A DNA stretch of 23,306 bases from an uncultured Bacteroidales bacterium. GTDB taxonomy: Bacteria > Bacteroidota > Bacteroidia > Bacteroidales > Paludibacteraceae. The stretch is taken from positions 1-23,306 of the forward strand of contig CALEPS010000062.1 of the NCBI GenBank assembly GCA_937910305.1, in the 5' to 3' direction. Shown one piece after another: positions 1 through 7,298 of this stretch; positions within the stretch are counted from its first letter, which is position 1, and every line of letters begins with the position of its first letter. Both the position numbers and the translations under genes were made by a program. The notes below the pieces were generated by a model, which was not told the origin of the DNA, searched no databases, and worked only from the letters and a program-made list of their open reading frames with translations.

Positions 1-23
1 GCAGAAAATACACATGAATGTGT

Positions 24-59
24 AAAAATTGACACTTTTATTTGCGAGTGTCAATTTTT
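24..59. terminator. A/T-rich hairpin with T tail, possible terminator of the upstream gene
   Basis: Perfect 13-base inverted arms, AAAAATTGACACT (24-36) and AGTGTCAATTTTT (47-59), enclose a 10-base loop and run into a T tract. This looks like an intrinsic terminator for a gene left of the window, readable in both directions because the outer arm is A on one side and T on the other. It overlaps the rfbA promoter: the loop holds the -33 TTTG. A regulator-binding palindrome is the alternative reading. A second small palindrome (ACACAT-GA-ATGTGT, 10-23) lies just upstream. Confidence 0.5.
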
Positions 60-72
60 TGTTGTATATTTG
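41..72 (+). promoter_or_regulatory. Bacteroidetes-type promoter of rfbA
   Basis: TTTG at 41-44 and TATATTTG at 65-72 are separated by 20 bases. This fits the Bacteroidetes primary-sigma consensus TTTG-N19-21-TAnnTTTG. Transcription would start near base 79, leaving a leader of about 50 bases before the rfbA ATG. Confidence 0.7.
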
Positions 73-78
73 CAGCCG

Positions 79-110
79 ATAACGCAAATAACGCCATCCC
101 GATAACGCAA
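79..110 (+). repeat. Nine-base direct repeats in the rfbA leader
   Basis: ATAACGCAA (79-87) is followed by ATAACGCCA (88-96) and, after five bases, by ATAACGCAA again (102-110). The repeats lie in the predicted 5' untranslated region of rfbA. Function unknown; they may be another small tandem array like those elsewhere in the window. Confidence 0.5.
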
Positions 111-131
111 GCAACACAAACATTGACAGAT

Positions 132-1085
132 ATGAAAGGAATCATTTTAGCGGGCGGAAGTGCCACGCGTCTGTATCCACTGAGCAAAGCTATCAGCAAA
201 CAAATCATGCCGGTTTACGACAAGCCGATGATTTATTATCCGTTGAGCACCCTGATGTTAGCCGGTATCCGCGAGGTGCTGGTGATCAGTACGCCGCGGG
301 ACCTGCCGATGTTCGAAGAATTGCTGGGCGACGGCAGCCGGATAGGTATGAAACTGAGCTACAAAGTGCAGGAGGTACCCAACGGGCTGGCGCAGGCTTT
401 TGTATTAGGCAAGGACTTCCTGAACGGCGAGCCGGGATGCCTGATATTGGGCGACAACATGTTCTACGGCCAACATTTCGGCAGAATGCTGAAAGAGGCG
501 GTAGCGATAGTCGAAAGCGGAAAGTCGAAAGTCGAAAGTCAAAAGTCGAAAGTCGAAAGTCAAAAGTCGAAAGATAAAAGCAGAGGCGGAGCGGTTATCT
601 TCGGATACGAAGTAGCGGATCCGAGAGCCTACGGCGTAGTGGAGTTCAAAGAGGTTACGGGTTACGGGTTACAGGTTATCGGGTTAGAGGAGAAACCGGC
701 AGAGCCGAAGAGCAACTATGCGGTGCCGGGACTTTATTTCTACGACGAGACGGTATGCGAGAAAGCCGCCTACCTGCAACCCAGCGCCCGCGGAGAATAC
801 GAGATCACGGACCTGAACAAACTCTATTTAGAGGAAGGCACGCTGAGAGTGAAACTCTTCAGCCGCGGGTTCGCATGGCTGGACACGGGCAACTGCGACA
901 GTCTGCTGGAGGCGGGCAATTTTATCGCTACCATCCAGAACCGGCAAGGATTCTACGTCAGCTGTATCGAAGAGATAGCCTGGCGCAACGGCTGGATCAG
1001 CACAGAGCAGCTGAGCCGACTGGGCAAAGAGATGAAGACCGCCTACGGACGCTATCTGGAGCGGCTGGCGGCGAAGGGGAGTTGA
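132..1085 (+). CDS. rfbA: Glucose-1-phosphate thymidylyltransferase (RmlA/RfbA) with a repeat-encoded insertion
   Basis: Joins dTTP and glucose-1-phosphate into dTDP-glucose, the first step of dTDP-L-rhamnose and related sugar synthesis, in the cytosol. The start ATG at 132 gives the canonical nucleotidyltransferase N-terminus (ILAGGSATRLYPLS, residues 5-18). KQIMPVYDKPMIYYPLS (23-39), the metal-site region LGDNMFYG (106-113), EEKP (186-189), the KSNYAVPGLYFYD stretch and WLDTG all match the family. At 317 residues it is about 24 longer than typical RmlA (about 290). Most of the excess is residues 131-151, a Lys/Ser/Gln-rich stretch made by a heptamer DNA array; a second small array encodes residues 175-185. 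The stop codon lies at the start of a third array. Other rml genes are absent here apart from rfbB about 21 kb downstream. Function is confident; whether the insertion is tolerated is inferred from the intact flanks. Confidence 0.95.
   Translation: MKGIILAGGSATRLYPLSKAISKQIMPVYDKPMIYYPLSTLMLAGIREVLVISTPRDLPMFEELLGDGSRIGMKLSYKVQEVPNGLAQAFVLGKDFLNGEPGCLILGDNMFYGQHFGRMLKEAVAIVESGKSKVESQKSKVESQKSKDKSRGGAVIFGYEVADPRAYGVVEFKEVTGYGLQVIGLEEKPAEPKSNYAVPGLYFYDETVCEKAAYLQPSARGEYEITDLNKLYLEEGTLRVKLFSRGFAWLDTGNCDSLLEAGNFIATIQNRQGFYVSCIEEIAWRNGWISTEQLSRLGKEMKTAYGRYLERLAAKGS
510..579 (+). repeat. Ten-copy GTCGAAA-type heptamer array inside rfbA
   Basis: Ten consecutive seven-base units: GTCGAAA, GCGGAAA, GTCGAAA twice, GTCAAAA, GTCGAAA twice, GTCAAAA, GTCGAAA, GATAAAA. 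It starts in phase with codon 127. Seven is coprime to three, so three units make one seven-residue peptide period (KSKVESQ), visible twice plus a degenerate third. The same unit recurs after rfbA and before dacB. Confidence 0.95.
653..687 (+). repeat. GGTTACG heptamer array inside rfbA
   Basis: About five seven-base units: GGTTACG, GGTTACG, GGTTACA, GGTTATC, then a shifted GGGTTAG. They encode part of a loop just before the conserved LEEKP motif, where E. coli RmlA as I recall it is about four residues shorter. The unit sequence differs from the GTCGAAA array 70 bases upstream but the period is the same. Confidence 0.85.
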
Positions 1086-1153
1086 AAGGTGAAAGGTGAA
1101 AGGTGAAAGGTGAAAGGTGAAAGTTGATAGTTGAGAGTTGAAAGTCGAAAGTG
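1084..1153 (+). repeat. Ten-copy GAAAGGT/GAAAGTT heptamer array after rfbA
   Basis: Five exact GAAAGGT units (1084-1118) are followed by GAAAGTT, GATAGTT, GAGAGTT, GAAAGTC and GAAAGTG. The rfbA stop codon TGA (1083-1085) overlaps the first unit. The array fills most of the 97-base gap before the regulator gene. Like the array inside rfbA it has exactly ten units, 70 bases. Confidence 0.95.
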
Positions 1154-1182
1154 TTAAACCGTTAAATAATTACAGTACCCGG

Positions 1183-4100
1183 ATGAAACGCTTCTTACTA
1201 TTTCTCCCATTGTTCTTCGCCACGCTTGGCATGAGCGCGAAAGAACACTATGTAGTACAGCACTACAGTATCAAAGACGGCATGAGCCAGAACACCGTAA
1301 TGGCGATCATGCAGGACAAGCAGGGGTTCATGTGGTTCGGCACATGGGACGGATTGAACCGGTTTGACGGATACAGGTTTGAGGTCTTTAAGGCGATGAG
1401 CCAAGGCGAGGCGGCACAGGTAAACAACCGCGTGACGCTGATCTACGAAGACGAGGCGGAGCGCATATGGTGGAGCACCTATGACGGCCATTATTACCGT
1501 ATCTCCGCCGACCGCAAGAGCACGGTAGAGCAGCCTTTCGACAGTCTGCCGGAGGGAATGCTGGTGAAGATGAACGAGACGGAGAAGCGGACGAAAGTGG
1601 ACTCCCGCGGCGTGATATGGCAGGCCGACGACTCCAACGGCATCATGCGGTACCGCTACGGTCAATGGAAACGGTTCACCCCGCCGTTAGACAGCCGCTA
1701 CGCCGGAGGACTGCGGTGGAATTTCTTCCTGCTGGAAGACAACCAGGGCCGCACATGGGTCAACCCGACAGGCGGCGGATGGAGTTATTACGACCCGGAG
1801 AAAGACGAACTGGTCTATCCGATAGAGGGATTGACCAATATGATCCACACCGCTTATCTGGACCGCGACGGCCAGATGTGGATAGCCACCTACGACGGCG
1901 GCGTGGATTGCGTGAACATGGACCCCACCCCTTATCAGCTGCACGACATGCGGAAGAGCGCGCGCAATAATGGAGAGGTACGCGCGTTCGCGCTGAAGAA
2001 GGACGGCGAGATCGTGACGCTGGTGAAATCCGAGACCGCTATCTACTGCGCTATGGAGACCAGCCACGGGATGCTATACGGCACAAAAGGACGCGGACTC
2101 ATCAACGCCAACGGAAAGACCATTCCTACCAGCCATCCGGATATATATGATATAGAAGAAGGAGAGGACGGCAGTCTGTACGTAGCCACCTACGGCGACG
2201 GCGTCAATATCCTGAAATGGAACGGAACAGGATGGAGCCAGCCGGAGGTGATCGGTCAGGGTATGAAAGTACGCGACATAGAGATGGTGGACGACGACCT
2301 ATGGTGCGGAACGACAACCGGTATCCTGCTCGTGAACACCAGCACCATGCGGAGTACCGTTATCCCGAGTTATGACATCCGCGCCATCTATTATGACGGA
2401 CATGAGCGCTTATGGCTCGGTTCGTTCGGCGGAGGGTTGTTCACCCTTGCCCCCAAGGATCCCAAACTGGAGCTCACCCGTGTACAGACATTCCATGATA
2501 TCATCCTGAGCTTGACGGGTGACGGCAAGAACCTGTGGTTCACCTCGGAGAGCAATATCGCCCAGCTGAACCTGGAGACAGGCAACCTCTATTACTACGA
2601 CGCGCTGGACGGCGAGCAGAACACCTATTTCACGGAAGCGGAAGCGCTCCGTACGCCGGACGGACAGATCCTATTCGGCTATTCGAACGGTTACTGTTCG
2701 TTCGACCCCACACGCATCCGCCGCTCCACCTCCGTGCCGCCGATGCGGATCACACGTATCGAGGCGCAGGACGAAGAGTTGAGCGGTGACACCATCACCA
2801 TCGCGCACGGAAGCAACGTGACGATCGAATATGCGGCAATGGATCTGACCGGGTCGCATAAGATCGTATATGCCTACAAGATGGACGGCATCGACAAAGA
2901 GTGGCTATACGCCAAGGAAGTGCGCCGCGTGACATACAACAACATGCGGCACGGGAGATATGTCTTCCATGTACGCTCCACCAACCGCGAAGGCAGCGAC
3001 GTGGACAACGAGAAAACGCTGGTGATTTACGTCGAGAAACCGGCATGGATGTCCTGGTGGGCGATCATGCTGTATATACTCGGACTGCTGCTCATCATCG
3101 GTATTACGGCATACAGCGTAAGCATATACAATGAGTTGCGCCAGAAAGTGCTGGTAGAGCAGCAGGTGACGGATATCAAACTGCGGTTCTTCACCAATAT
3201 CAGCCATGAGCTGCGCACGCCGCTGACCCTCATCGTAGCGCCGATAGAGAACATCCTGCAGAACGAGCGTATCAGCCAGAGCGTACGCAGCCAGCTGGAG
3301 ATCGTGCAGAGCAACGGCCAGCGGATGTTGAGGATGGTGAACCAGTTGCTGGAATTCCGCAAGGTGCAGAACCAGAAGATGAAACTCAAACTGAGGCAGA
3401 CGCTGCTGAGCGAACTGGTGGAAGAGACCAGCGCCAATTTCCGCAAAGAAGCCTACGACAAACATATCCATTTCGAGATAAAGAACCGCGCAGAAGACTC
3501 GACCGTATGGGTGGACCGCGAAAGGATGGATACCATCCTCTGGAACCTGCTGAGCAATGCCTTCAAGTTCACTCCGGCAGGCAAGTCCATCCGCGTGATC
3601 GTAGATTCCAAACCGGGTTTTGTTACACTCGCCGTACAGGACGAAGGCGTAGGTATCGCCCCGGACAAACGGAACGTACTGTTCGAGCGCTTCTCCAGCA
3701 ATAACGAACTCAACAACACCGGCGTGACCGGTACCGGCATCGGTATGAACCTGACCAAGGAACTGGTGGACCTCCATCACGGATATATCGAGGTAGAGAG
3801 CGAGTTAGGCAAGGGTACCACTATCACGATCCTGCTTCATACCGGCAAGGAGCATTTCGGCAATGACGTGGAGTTTATCGCCGACGACGCCTCTACCGCG
3901 CAGACGGACACTCCGCCTACCTTCGAGGACAAACTGGAACAACTGGAGCAGGAGCAGCAGGATAACACCCGTACTATTCTGGTAGTGGACGACAGCGCGG
4001 ATATGCGCAATTTCCTGGCTAAGATACTGAGCCATGACTACCACGTGGAGACCGCTGCGGACGGAGAAGAAGCAGAACATATCATCCGCACCAAGCCTAT

Positions 4101-4740
4101 CGACCTGGTGGTAACGGACCTGATGATGCCTAAGATAGACGGGTTGGAACTCACCCAGTTCATCAAGAAGAACCTGGACTTCGATTTCATACCCGTTATC
4201 CTGCTGACCGCCAAGACGGCTATCGAGAGCCGCCTGCAGGCGCTGGAATACGGAGCAGACGACTACGTGACCAAGCCTTTCGAACCGGAATACCTGCGCG
4301 CACGGGTACATAATATCCTTATCCAGCGCGAACAGCTGGAGCACAGCTACCGCCAGCGTCTGATGAGGCTGGAATCGCCCAAGACGGAAGAACCGATCCA
4401 CGGAGACACATTCCTCGCCAAACTGCTGGATGTGATGGAGCGGCAGATGGACAACAACACCCTGACCGTGGACGAACTGGTAGAAGAGATGGGCATGGGC
4501 AGGACGGTCTTCTTCAACAAACTGAAGAACATGACCGGTCTCAGTCCCGTGGAGTTCATCCGCGAGATGCGTATCAAACGGGCGGCGCAGCTGCTCGAAG
4601 AACGGCAATACAACATCACGGAGGTCACCTACATGGTAGGTATGAACGACAGCCGCTATTTCGCCAAATGTTTCAAGAACACCTACGGCGTCACACCGAG
4701 CGAATACCGCCGCGCCGCGCAGGAAAAAGGAGGCAAATAG
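1183..4740 (+). CDS. Hybrid two-component system regulator (sensor kinase, receiver and AraC-type DNA-binding in one chain)
   Basis: A membrane sensor that detects a periplasmic ligand and binds DNA through its own C-terminus. From the ATG at 1183 the 1185-residue chain has a signal peptide (1-19); a propeller sensor with Reg_prop repeats such as MWFGTWDGLNRFDG; a Y_Y_Y-like domain (about 540-615); one membrane helix (about 622-648); a HisKA H-box with His675 in NISHELRTPLT; an ATPase domain with its N-box near 787 and G-boxes DEGVGI and GTGIGM; a receiver with Asp936/937, phospho-acceptor Asp979 and Lys1031; and an AraC-type HTH (about 1085-1185). All catalytic residues are present. A TTG at 1138 extends the frame, but it lies in a repeat and would bury the signal peptide. 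Such regulators usually control glycan-utilisation loci; no susC/susD-like gene is present, and only six bases separate it from a lipoprotein gene. The ligand cannot be read from sequence. Confidence 0.93.
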   Translation: MKRFLLFLPLFFATLGMSAKEHYVVQHYSIKDGMSQNTVMAIMQDKQGFMWFGTWDGLNRFDGYRFEVFKAMSQGEAAQVNNRVTLIYEDEAERIWWSTYDGHYYRISADRKSTVEQPFDSLPEGMLVKMNETEKRTKVDSRGVIWQADDSNGIMRYRYGQWKRFTPPLDSRYAGGLRWNFFLLEDNQGRTWVNPTGGGWSYYDPEKDELVYPIEGLTNMIHTAYLDRDGQMWIATYDGGVDCVNMDPTPYQLHDMRKSARNNGEVRAFALKKDGEIVTLVKSETAIYCAMETSHGMLYGTKGRGLINANGKTIPTSHPDIYDIEEGEDGSLYVATYGDGVNILKWNGTGWSQPEVIGQGMKVRDIEMVDDDLWCGTTTGILLVNTSTMRSTVIPSYDIRAIYYDGHERLWLGSFGGGLFTLAPKDPKLELTRVQTFHDIILSLTGDGKNLWFTSESNIAQLNLETGNLYYYDALDGEQNTYFTEAEALRTPDGQILFGYSNGYCSFDPTRIRRSTSVPPMRITRIEAQDEELSGDTITIAHGSNVTIEYAAMDLTGSHKIVYAYKMDGIDKEWLYAKEVRRVTYNNMRHGRYVFHVRSTNREGSDVDNEKTLVIYVEKPAWMSWWAIMLYILGLLLIIGITAYSVSIYNELRQKVLVEQQVTDIKLRFFTNISHELRTPLTLIVAPIENILQNERISQSVRSQLEIVQSNGQRMLRMVNQLLEFRKVQNQKMKLKLRQTLLSELVEETSANFRKEAYDKHIHFEIKNRAEDSTVWVDRERMDTILWNLLSNAFKFTPAGKSIRVIVDSKPGFVTLAVQDEGVGIAPDKRNVLFERFSSNNELNNTGVTGTGIGMNLTKELVDLHHGYIEVESELGKGTTITILLHTGKEHFGNDVEFIADDASTAQTDTPPTFEDKLEQLEQEQQDNTRTILVVDDSADMRNFLAKILSHDYHVETAADGEEAEHIIRTKPIDLVVTDLMMPKIDGLELTQFIKKNLDFDFIPVILLTAKTAIESRLQALEYGADDYVTKPFEPEYLRARVHNILIQREQLEHSYRQRLMRLESPKTEEPIHGDTFLAKLLDVMERQMDNNTLTVDELVEEMGMGRTVFFNKLKNMTGLSPVEFIREMRIKRAAQLLEERQYNITEVTYMVGMNDSRYFAKCFKNTYGVTPSEYRRAAQEKGGK

Positions 4741-4746
4741 AAGCGT

Positions 4747-5268
4747 ATGAAAAGCGGAAAAATCATCCTGTGGGGTATCGCTATGCTGATAGCGGGATGC
4801 GGACACCAGAACCCGCAGATCCCGAGCCAGCGCAAGAGTCGTCCGCCTGAGCCGGACAGCACCCAGTTGGCGGTCATGGAGCTGAACATGCAGTTAGCCC
4901 AGGCGGCGGACGAGCAGTTAGCCGCCCTGGTGCAGAAGCAAGAGGAGGCATACGCGCTGTATAACGGCGGCGCATGGGCTGCCATCATCGATCGCGGAGA
5001 CATAGACCGGCCTATGCCGGGAATGGGAGAGGAATGCACCGTGCATCTGAAGGTCTTCGCGCTGGACGGACGGATGCTGGAGGACAGCGAAGGAACCTAT
5101 TGTATCGGGAAGATGGAACTGCCTGCCGCCGTTGACACCAACATACGCGAATGGCACCACGGATGCCGGGTGAAGATGTATGCGCCCTGGTATTCCGCTT
5201 ACGGGATAAGGGGGACCAGAAACATCCCTCCATATGAAAACGTACTAATTGAAATAGAGTTAAGATAA
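4747..5268 (+). CDS. Lipoprotein with a degenerate FKBP-type domain
   Basis: A 173-residue predicted lipoprotein: signal sequence with lipobox LIAGC, lipidated Cys18, then a polar stretch with a short helical segment (about 40-70). The C-terminal half resembles the FKBP peptidyl-prolyl isomerase fold: HLKVFALDGRMLEDSEG matches the strand-turn after the first FKBP strand, and SAYGIRGTRNIPPYENVLIE (about 149-168) matches the AYG..G...IPP...L.F signature. The central part is shorter than in active FKBPs, and I do not see the usual GW..GL segment, so catalysis is doubtful. It probably sits in the inner leaflet of the outer membrane or faces the periplasm. It follows the regulator by six bases and abuts the next lipoprotein gene, so it is probably cotranscribed with both. 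The FKBP assignment is pattern-based. Confidence 0.7.
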   Translation: MKSGKIILWGIAMLIAGCGHQNPQIPSQRKSRPPEPDSTQLAVMELNMQLAQAADEQLAALVQKQEEAYALYNGGAWAAIIDRGDIDRPMPGMGEECTVHLKVFALDGRMLEDSEGTYCIGKMELPAAVDTNIREWHHGCRVKMYAPWYSAYGIRGTRNIPPYENVLIEIELR

Positions 5269-5847
5269 ATGAAAAAGAGTATTTTATTATGGCTGATAGG
5301 GGTCGTGATCATCGCTGCGGGATGCAACAGCAACACCTATTCCAGGCTTCGCGACAAAGAAGACAGACTGATTGCGAACTATCTCAGCCGGAACAACTAC
5401 ACGATTGTGACGGAAGAACCGGACGACAACCATGGATGGGGAGAAAAAGAGTTCTACAAAGTGAAGGGAGTGGATAACCTCTATTTCCGCCTCATCTCGC
5501 GCGGCGACTCGGTGCTGGTTGACACCCTGAGCGACGGCAAAAAGGACACACTGGACCTGAGTATCGTAGCGAACGATGTTATTATCGCGCGGTACAAACG
5601 GTGGGAACTGACTGAAAACGCCGATACACTCAGTTACTGGACCACCCTGGAGCAGGCTTATCCGTATGAATTCCATTATCTGAACACCACCGAATGCGAG
5701 GCTGTGGCATGGCATCTGGCTGTAGGACTGATGGAATATCCTAACTCCGTATGCGAGATTATCGTACCCAGCAAATTAGGTTTCTCTGCGGAGCAGAGCA
5801 CCGTAACACCATATGCATATATTTTAAAAATCAACGTAAAACCATGA
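5269..5847 (+). CDS. DUF4827-like lipoprotein (FKBP-related)
   Basis: A 192-residue predicted lipoprotein with a signal sequence ending in IAAGC, lipidated Cys19. Features I associate with the Bacteroidales DUF4827 family are an N-terminal YSRLRDKEDRLIANYL helix, a central DTLSYWTTLEQAYPYEF segment and a C-terminal IVPSKLGF...VTPYAYILKI segment, the last recalling an FKBP edge. I know of no defined role. The ATG follows the preceding stop directly (TAA then ATG), and its own stop overlaps the glmM start by four bases (ATGA), a translational-coupling arrangement. As I recall, genes of this family lie next to glmM in other Bacteroidales, but I could not check. A chaperone-like or envelope-sensing role would be a guess. 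Confidence 0.7.
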   Translation: MKKSILLWLIGVVIIAAGCNSNTYSRLRDKEDRLIANYLSRNNYTIVTEEPDDNHGWGEKEFYKVKGVDNLYFRLISRGDSVLVDTLSDGKKDTLDLSIVANDVIIARYKRWELTENADTLSYWTTLEQAYPYEFHYLNTTECEAVAWHLAVGLMEYPNSVCEIIVPSKLGFSAEQSTVTPYAYILKINVKP

Positions 5848-7217
5848 GTTTAGTAAAAAGTATTTCCGGTATCCGCGGTACTATCGGCGGTCGTGTAGGA
5901 GAGGGTCTCAACCCGGTAGATATTGTACGTTTCACCGCCGCTTATGCTACGCAGCGCCGCGCTGCCATGCCGGAGAACAATAAGATTGTAGTAGGACGCG
6001 ATGCGCGGTTGAGCGGACAGATGGTAGAACAGATCGTTTGCGGCACCCTCATGGGAATGGGATATGACGTAGTGAACATCGGACTGGCAACCACGCCGAC
6101 GACCGAACTGGCTGTTACCGGCGAAAAAGCAGCGGGAGGTATCATCCTGACTGCCAGCCATAACCCCAAGCAATGGAACGCGCTCAAACTGCTCAACGAG
6201 AAAGGCGAGTTCCTGAATGATGCAGAAGGCAAAGGCGTATTAGCCATCGCAGAGAAAGAGGATTTCTGTTTCGCGGAAGTGGATGACCTGGGGCATATGA
6301 CGAACAAAGACTATCTGCCATACCATATAGAGCAGGTGCTGAAACTGAAACTGGTGGACACAGAGGCTATCAAAAAACATCATTTCACCGTAGCTGTTGA
6401 TTGCGTCAACTCAGTGGGAGGATTAGCTATTCCGGCTATCTTACGAGCCGTAGGAGTGGAGAATATCATCGAACTGAACTGTACGCCTGACGGACGTTTC
6501 CCGCATAACCCGGAACCGCTGCCGCAGCATCTGACCCAGATCAGCGATTTGCTCAAGAGCGGCAAAGCCGATGTCGGGTTTGTAGTGGATCCCGATGTGG
6601 ACCGGTTAGCGATCATATGCGAGAACGGAGATATGTTCGGCGAAGAATACACGCTGGTCAGCGTGGCCGATTATGTCCTGCGCCATACGCCGGGTAACAC
6701 CGTCAGCAACATGTCTTCCACCCGTGCACTGAGTGATGTGACTAAATCGCACGGCGGCGAATACAGCGCCAGCGCGGTAGGGGAAGTAAACGTAGTGGCG
6801 GAGATGAAACGCGTAGGTGCAGTCATCGGAGGAGAAGGAAACGGAGGAGTGATCTATCCCGAATGCCATTATGGAAGAGACGCCCTGGTAGGTATCGCAC
6901 TCTTCCTGAGCTATCTGGCACAACTCAACATCAAAGTGAGTGAACTCAGACGGACATTACCCGATTACTGCATCAGCAAGAACCGCATAGACCTGACTCC
7001 TGATACAGATGTAGATGCTATTCTGGCGAAGGTCAAAGAGCTGTATAAGAACGAGCGTGTGAATGACCGCGACGGAGTGAAGATTGATTTCGCGGACGGA
7101 TGGGTTCATCTGCGCAAATCGAATACAGAGCCGATCATTCGTGTCTATTCCGAGGCGGCGACGATGGAAGAGGCAAACAGACTGGCACAGAGTGTAATGA
7201 AAGTAATCAGAGAGTAA
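5844..7217 (+). CDS. glmM: Phosphoglucosamine mutase (phosphohexomutase family)
   Basis: Interconverts glucosamine-6-phosphate and glucosamine-1-phosphate, the step before UDP-GlcNAc, which feeds peptidoglycan and lipid A. The 457-residue chain has the four-domain phosphohexomutase layout: N-terminal SISGIRGTIG, the phosphoserine loop TASHNP with Ser105, the metal loop DPDVDR (Asp249, Asp251, Asp253), the sugar-specificity region EGNGGVIYPE and the C-terminal phosphate loop SNTEPIIRVY. The ATG at 5844 is chosen because MSLVKSISGIRGT is the expected N-terminus; it overlaps the upstream stop by four bases. The family also includes phosphomannomutases, and sequence alone does not fully exclude that specificity, but length and context (lpxB next) favour GlmM. 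Confidence 0.88.
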   Translation: MSLVKSISGIRGTIGGRVGEGLNPVDIVRFTAAYATQRRAAMPENNKIVVGRDARLSGQMVEQIVCGTLMGMGYDVVNIGLATTPTTELAVTGEKAAGGIILTASHNPKQWNALKLLNEKGEFLNDAEGKGVLAIAEKEDFCFAEVDDLGHMTNKDYLPYHIEQVLKLKLVDTEAIKKHHFTVAVDCVNSVGGLAIPAILRAVGVENIIELNCTPDGRFPHNPEPLPQHLTQISDLLKSGKADVGFVVDPDVDRLAIICENGDMFGEEYTLVSVADYVLRHTPGNTVSNMSSTRALSDVTKSHGGEYSASAVGEVNVVAEMKRVGAVIGGEGNGGVIYPECHYGRDALVGIALFLSYLAQLNIKVSELRRTLPDYCISKNRIDLTPDTDVDAILAKVKELYKNERVNDRDGVKIDFADGWVHLRKSNTEPIIRVYSEAATMEEANRLAQSVMKVIRE

Positions 7218-7250
7218 GCAAAGAGTAGAGCGGCTAACCTGTCTCTCAAT

Positions 7251-7294
7251 GCTAGACAATAGCTAGACCATACCTAGACAATACCTATACTCTG
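7251..7294 (+). repeat. Eleven-base tandem array between glmM and lpxB
   Basis: GCTAGACAATA (7251-7261), GCTAGACCATA (7262-7272), CCTAGACAATA (7273-7283) and a degenerate fourth unit CCTATACTCTG (7284-7294) occupy over half of the 81-base gap. The array ends four bases before the lpxB ATG. I see no TAnnTTTG promoter in the gap, so lpxB may depend on readthrough. Confidence 0.9.
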
Positions 7295-7298
7295 CAGC

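Noticed and set aside
42..131. Upstream TTG start that would add 30 residues to RmlA.
   Set aside because: It overlaps the predicted promoter and would precede the transcript start; the ATG at 132 gives the canonical family N-terminus.
1138..1182. TTG start for the hybrid regulator inside the heptamer array.
   Set aside because: It would put 15 residues in front of a clear signal peptide; the ATG at 1183 is better. The parallel with the dacB TTG is noted, but here a good ATG exists.
2905..4806. Long minus-strand open frames opposite the hybrid regulator (2905-3780 and 3805-4806).
   Set aside because: They lie entirely opposite kinase, receiver and DNA-binding motifs and have no recognisable content; they are codon-bias shadows.
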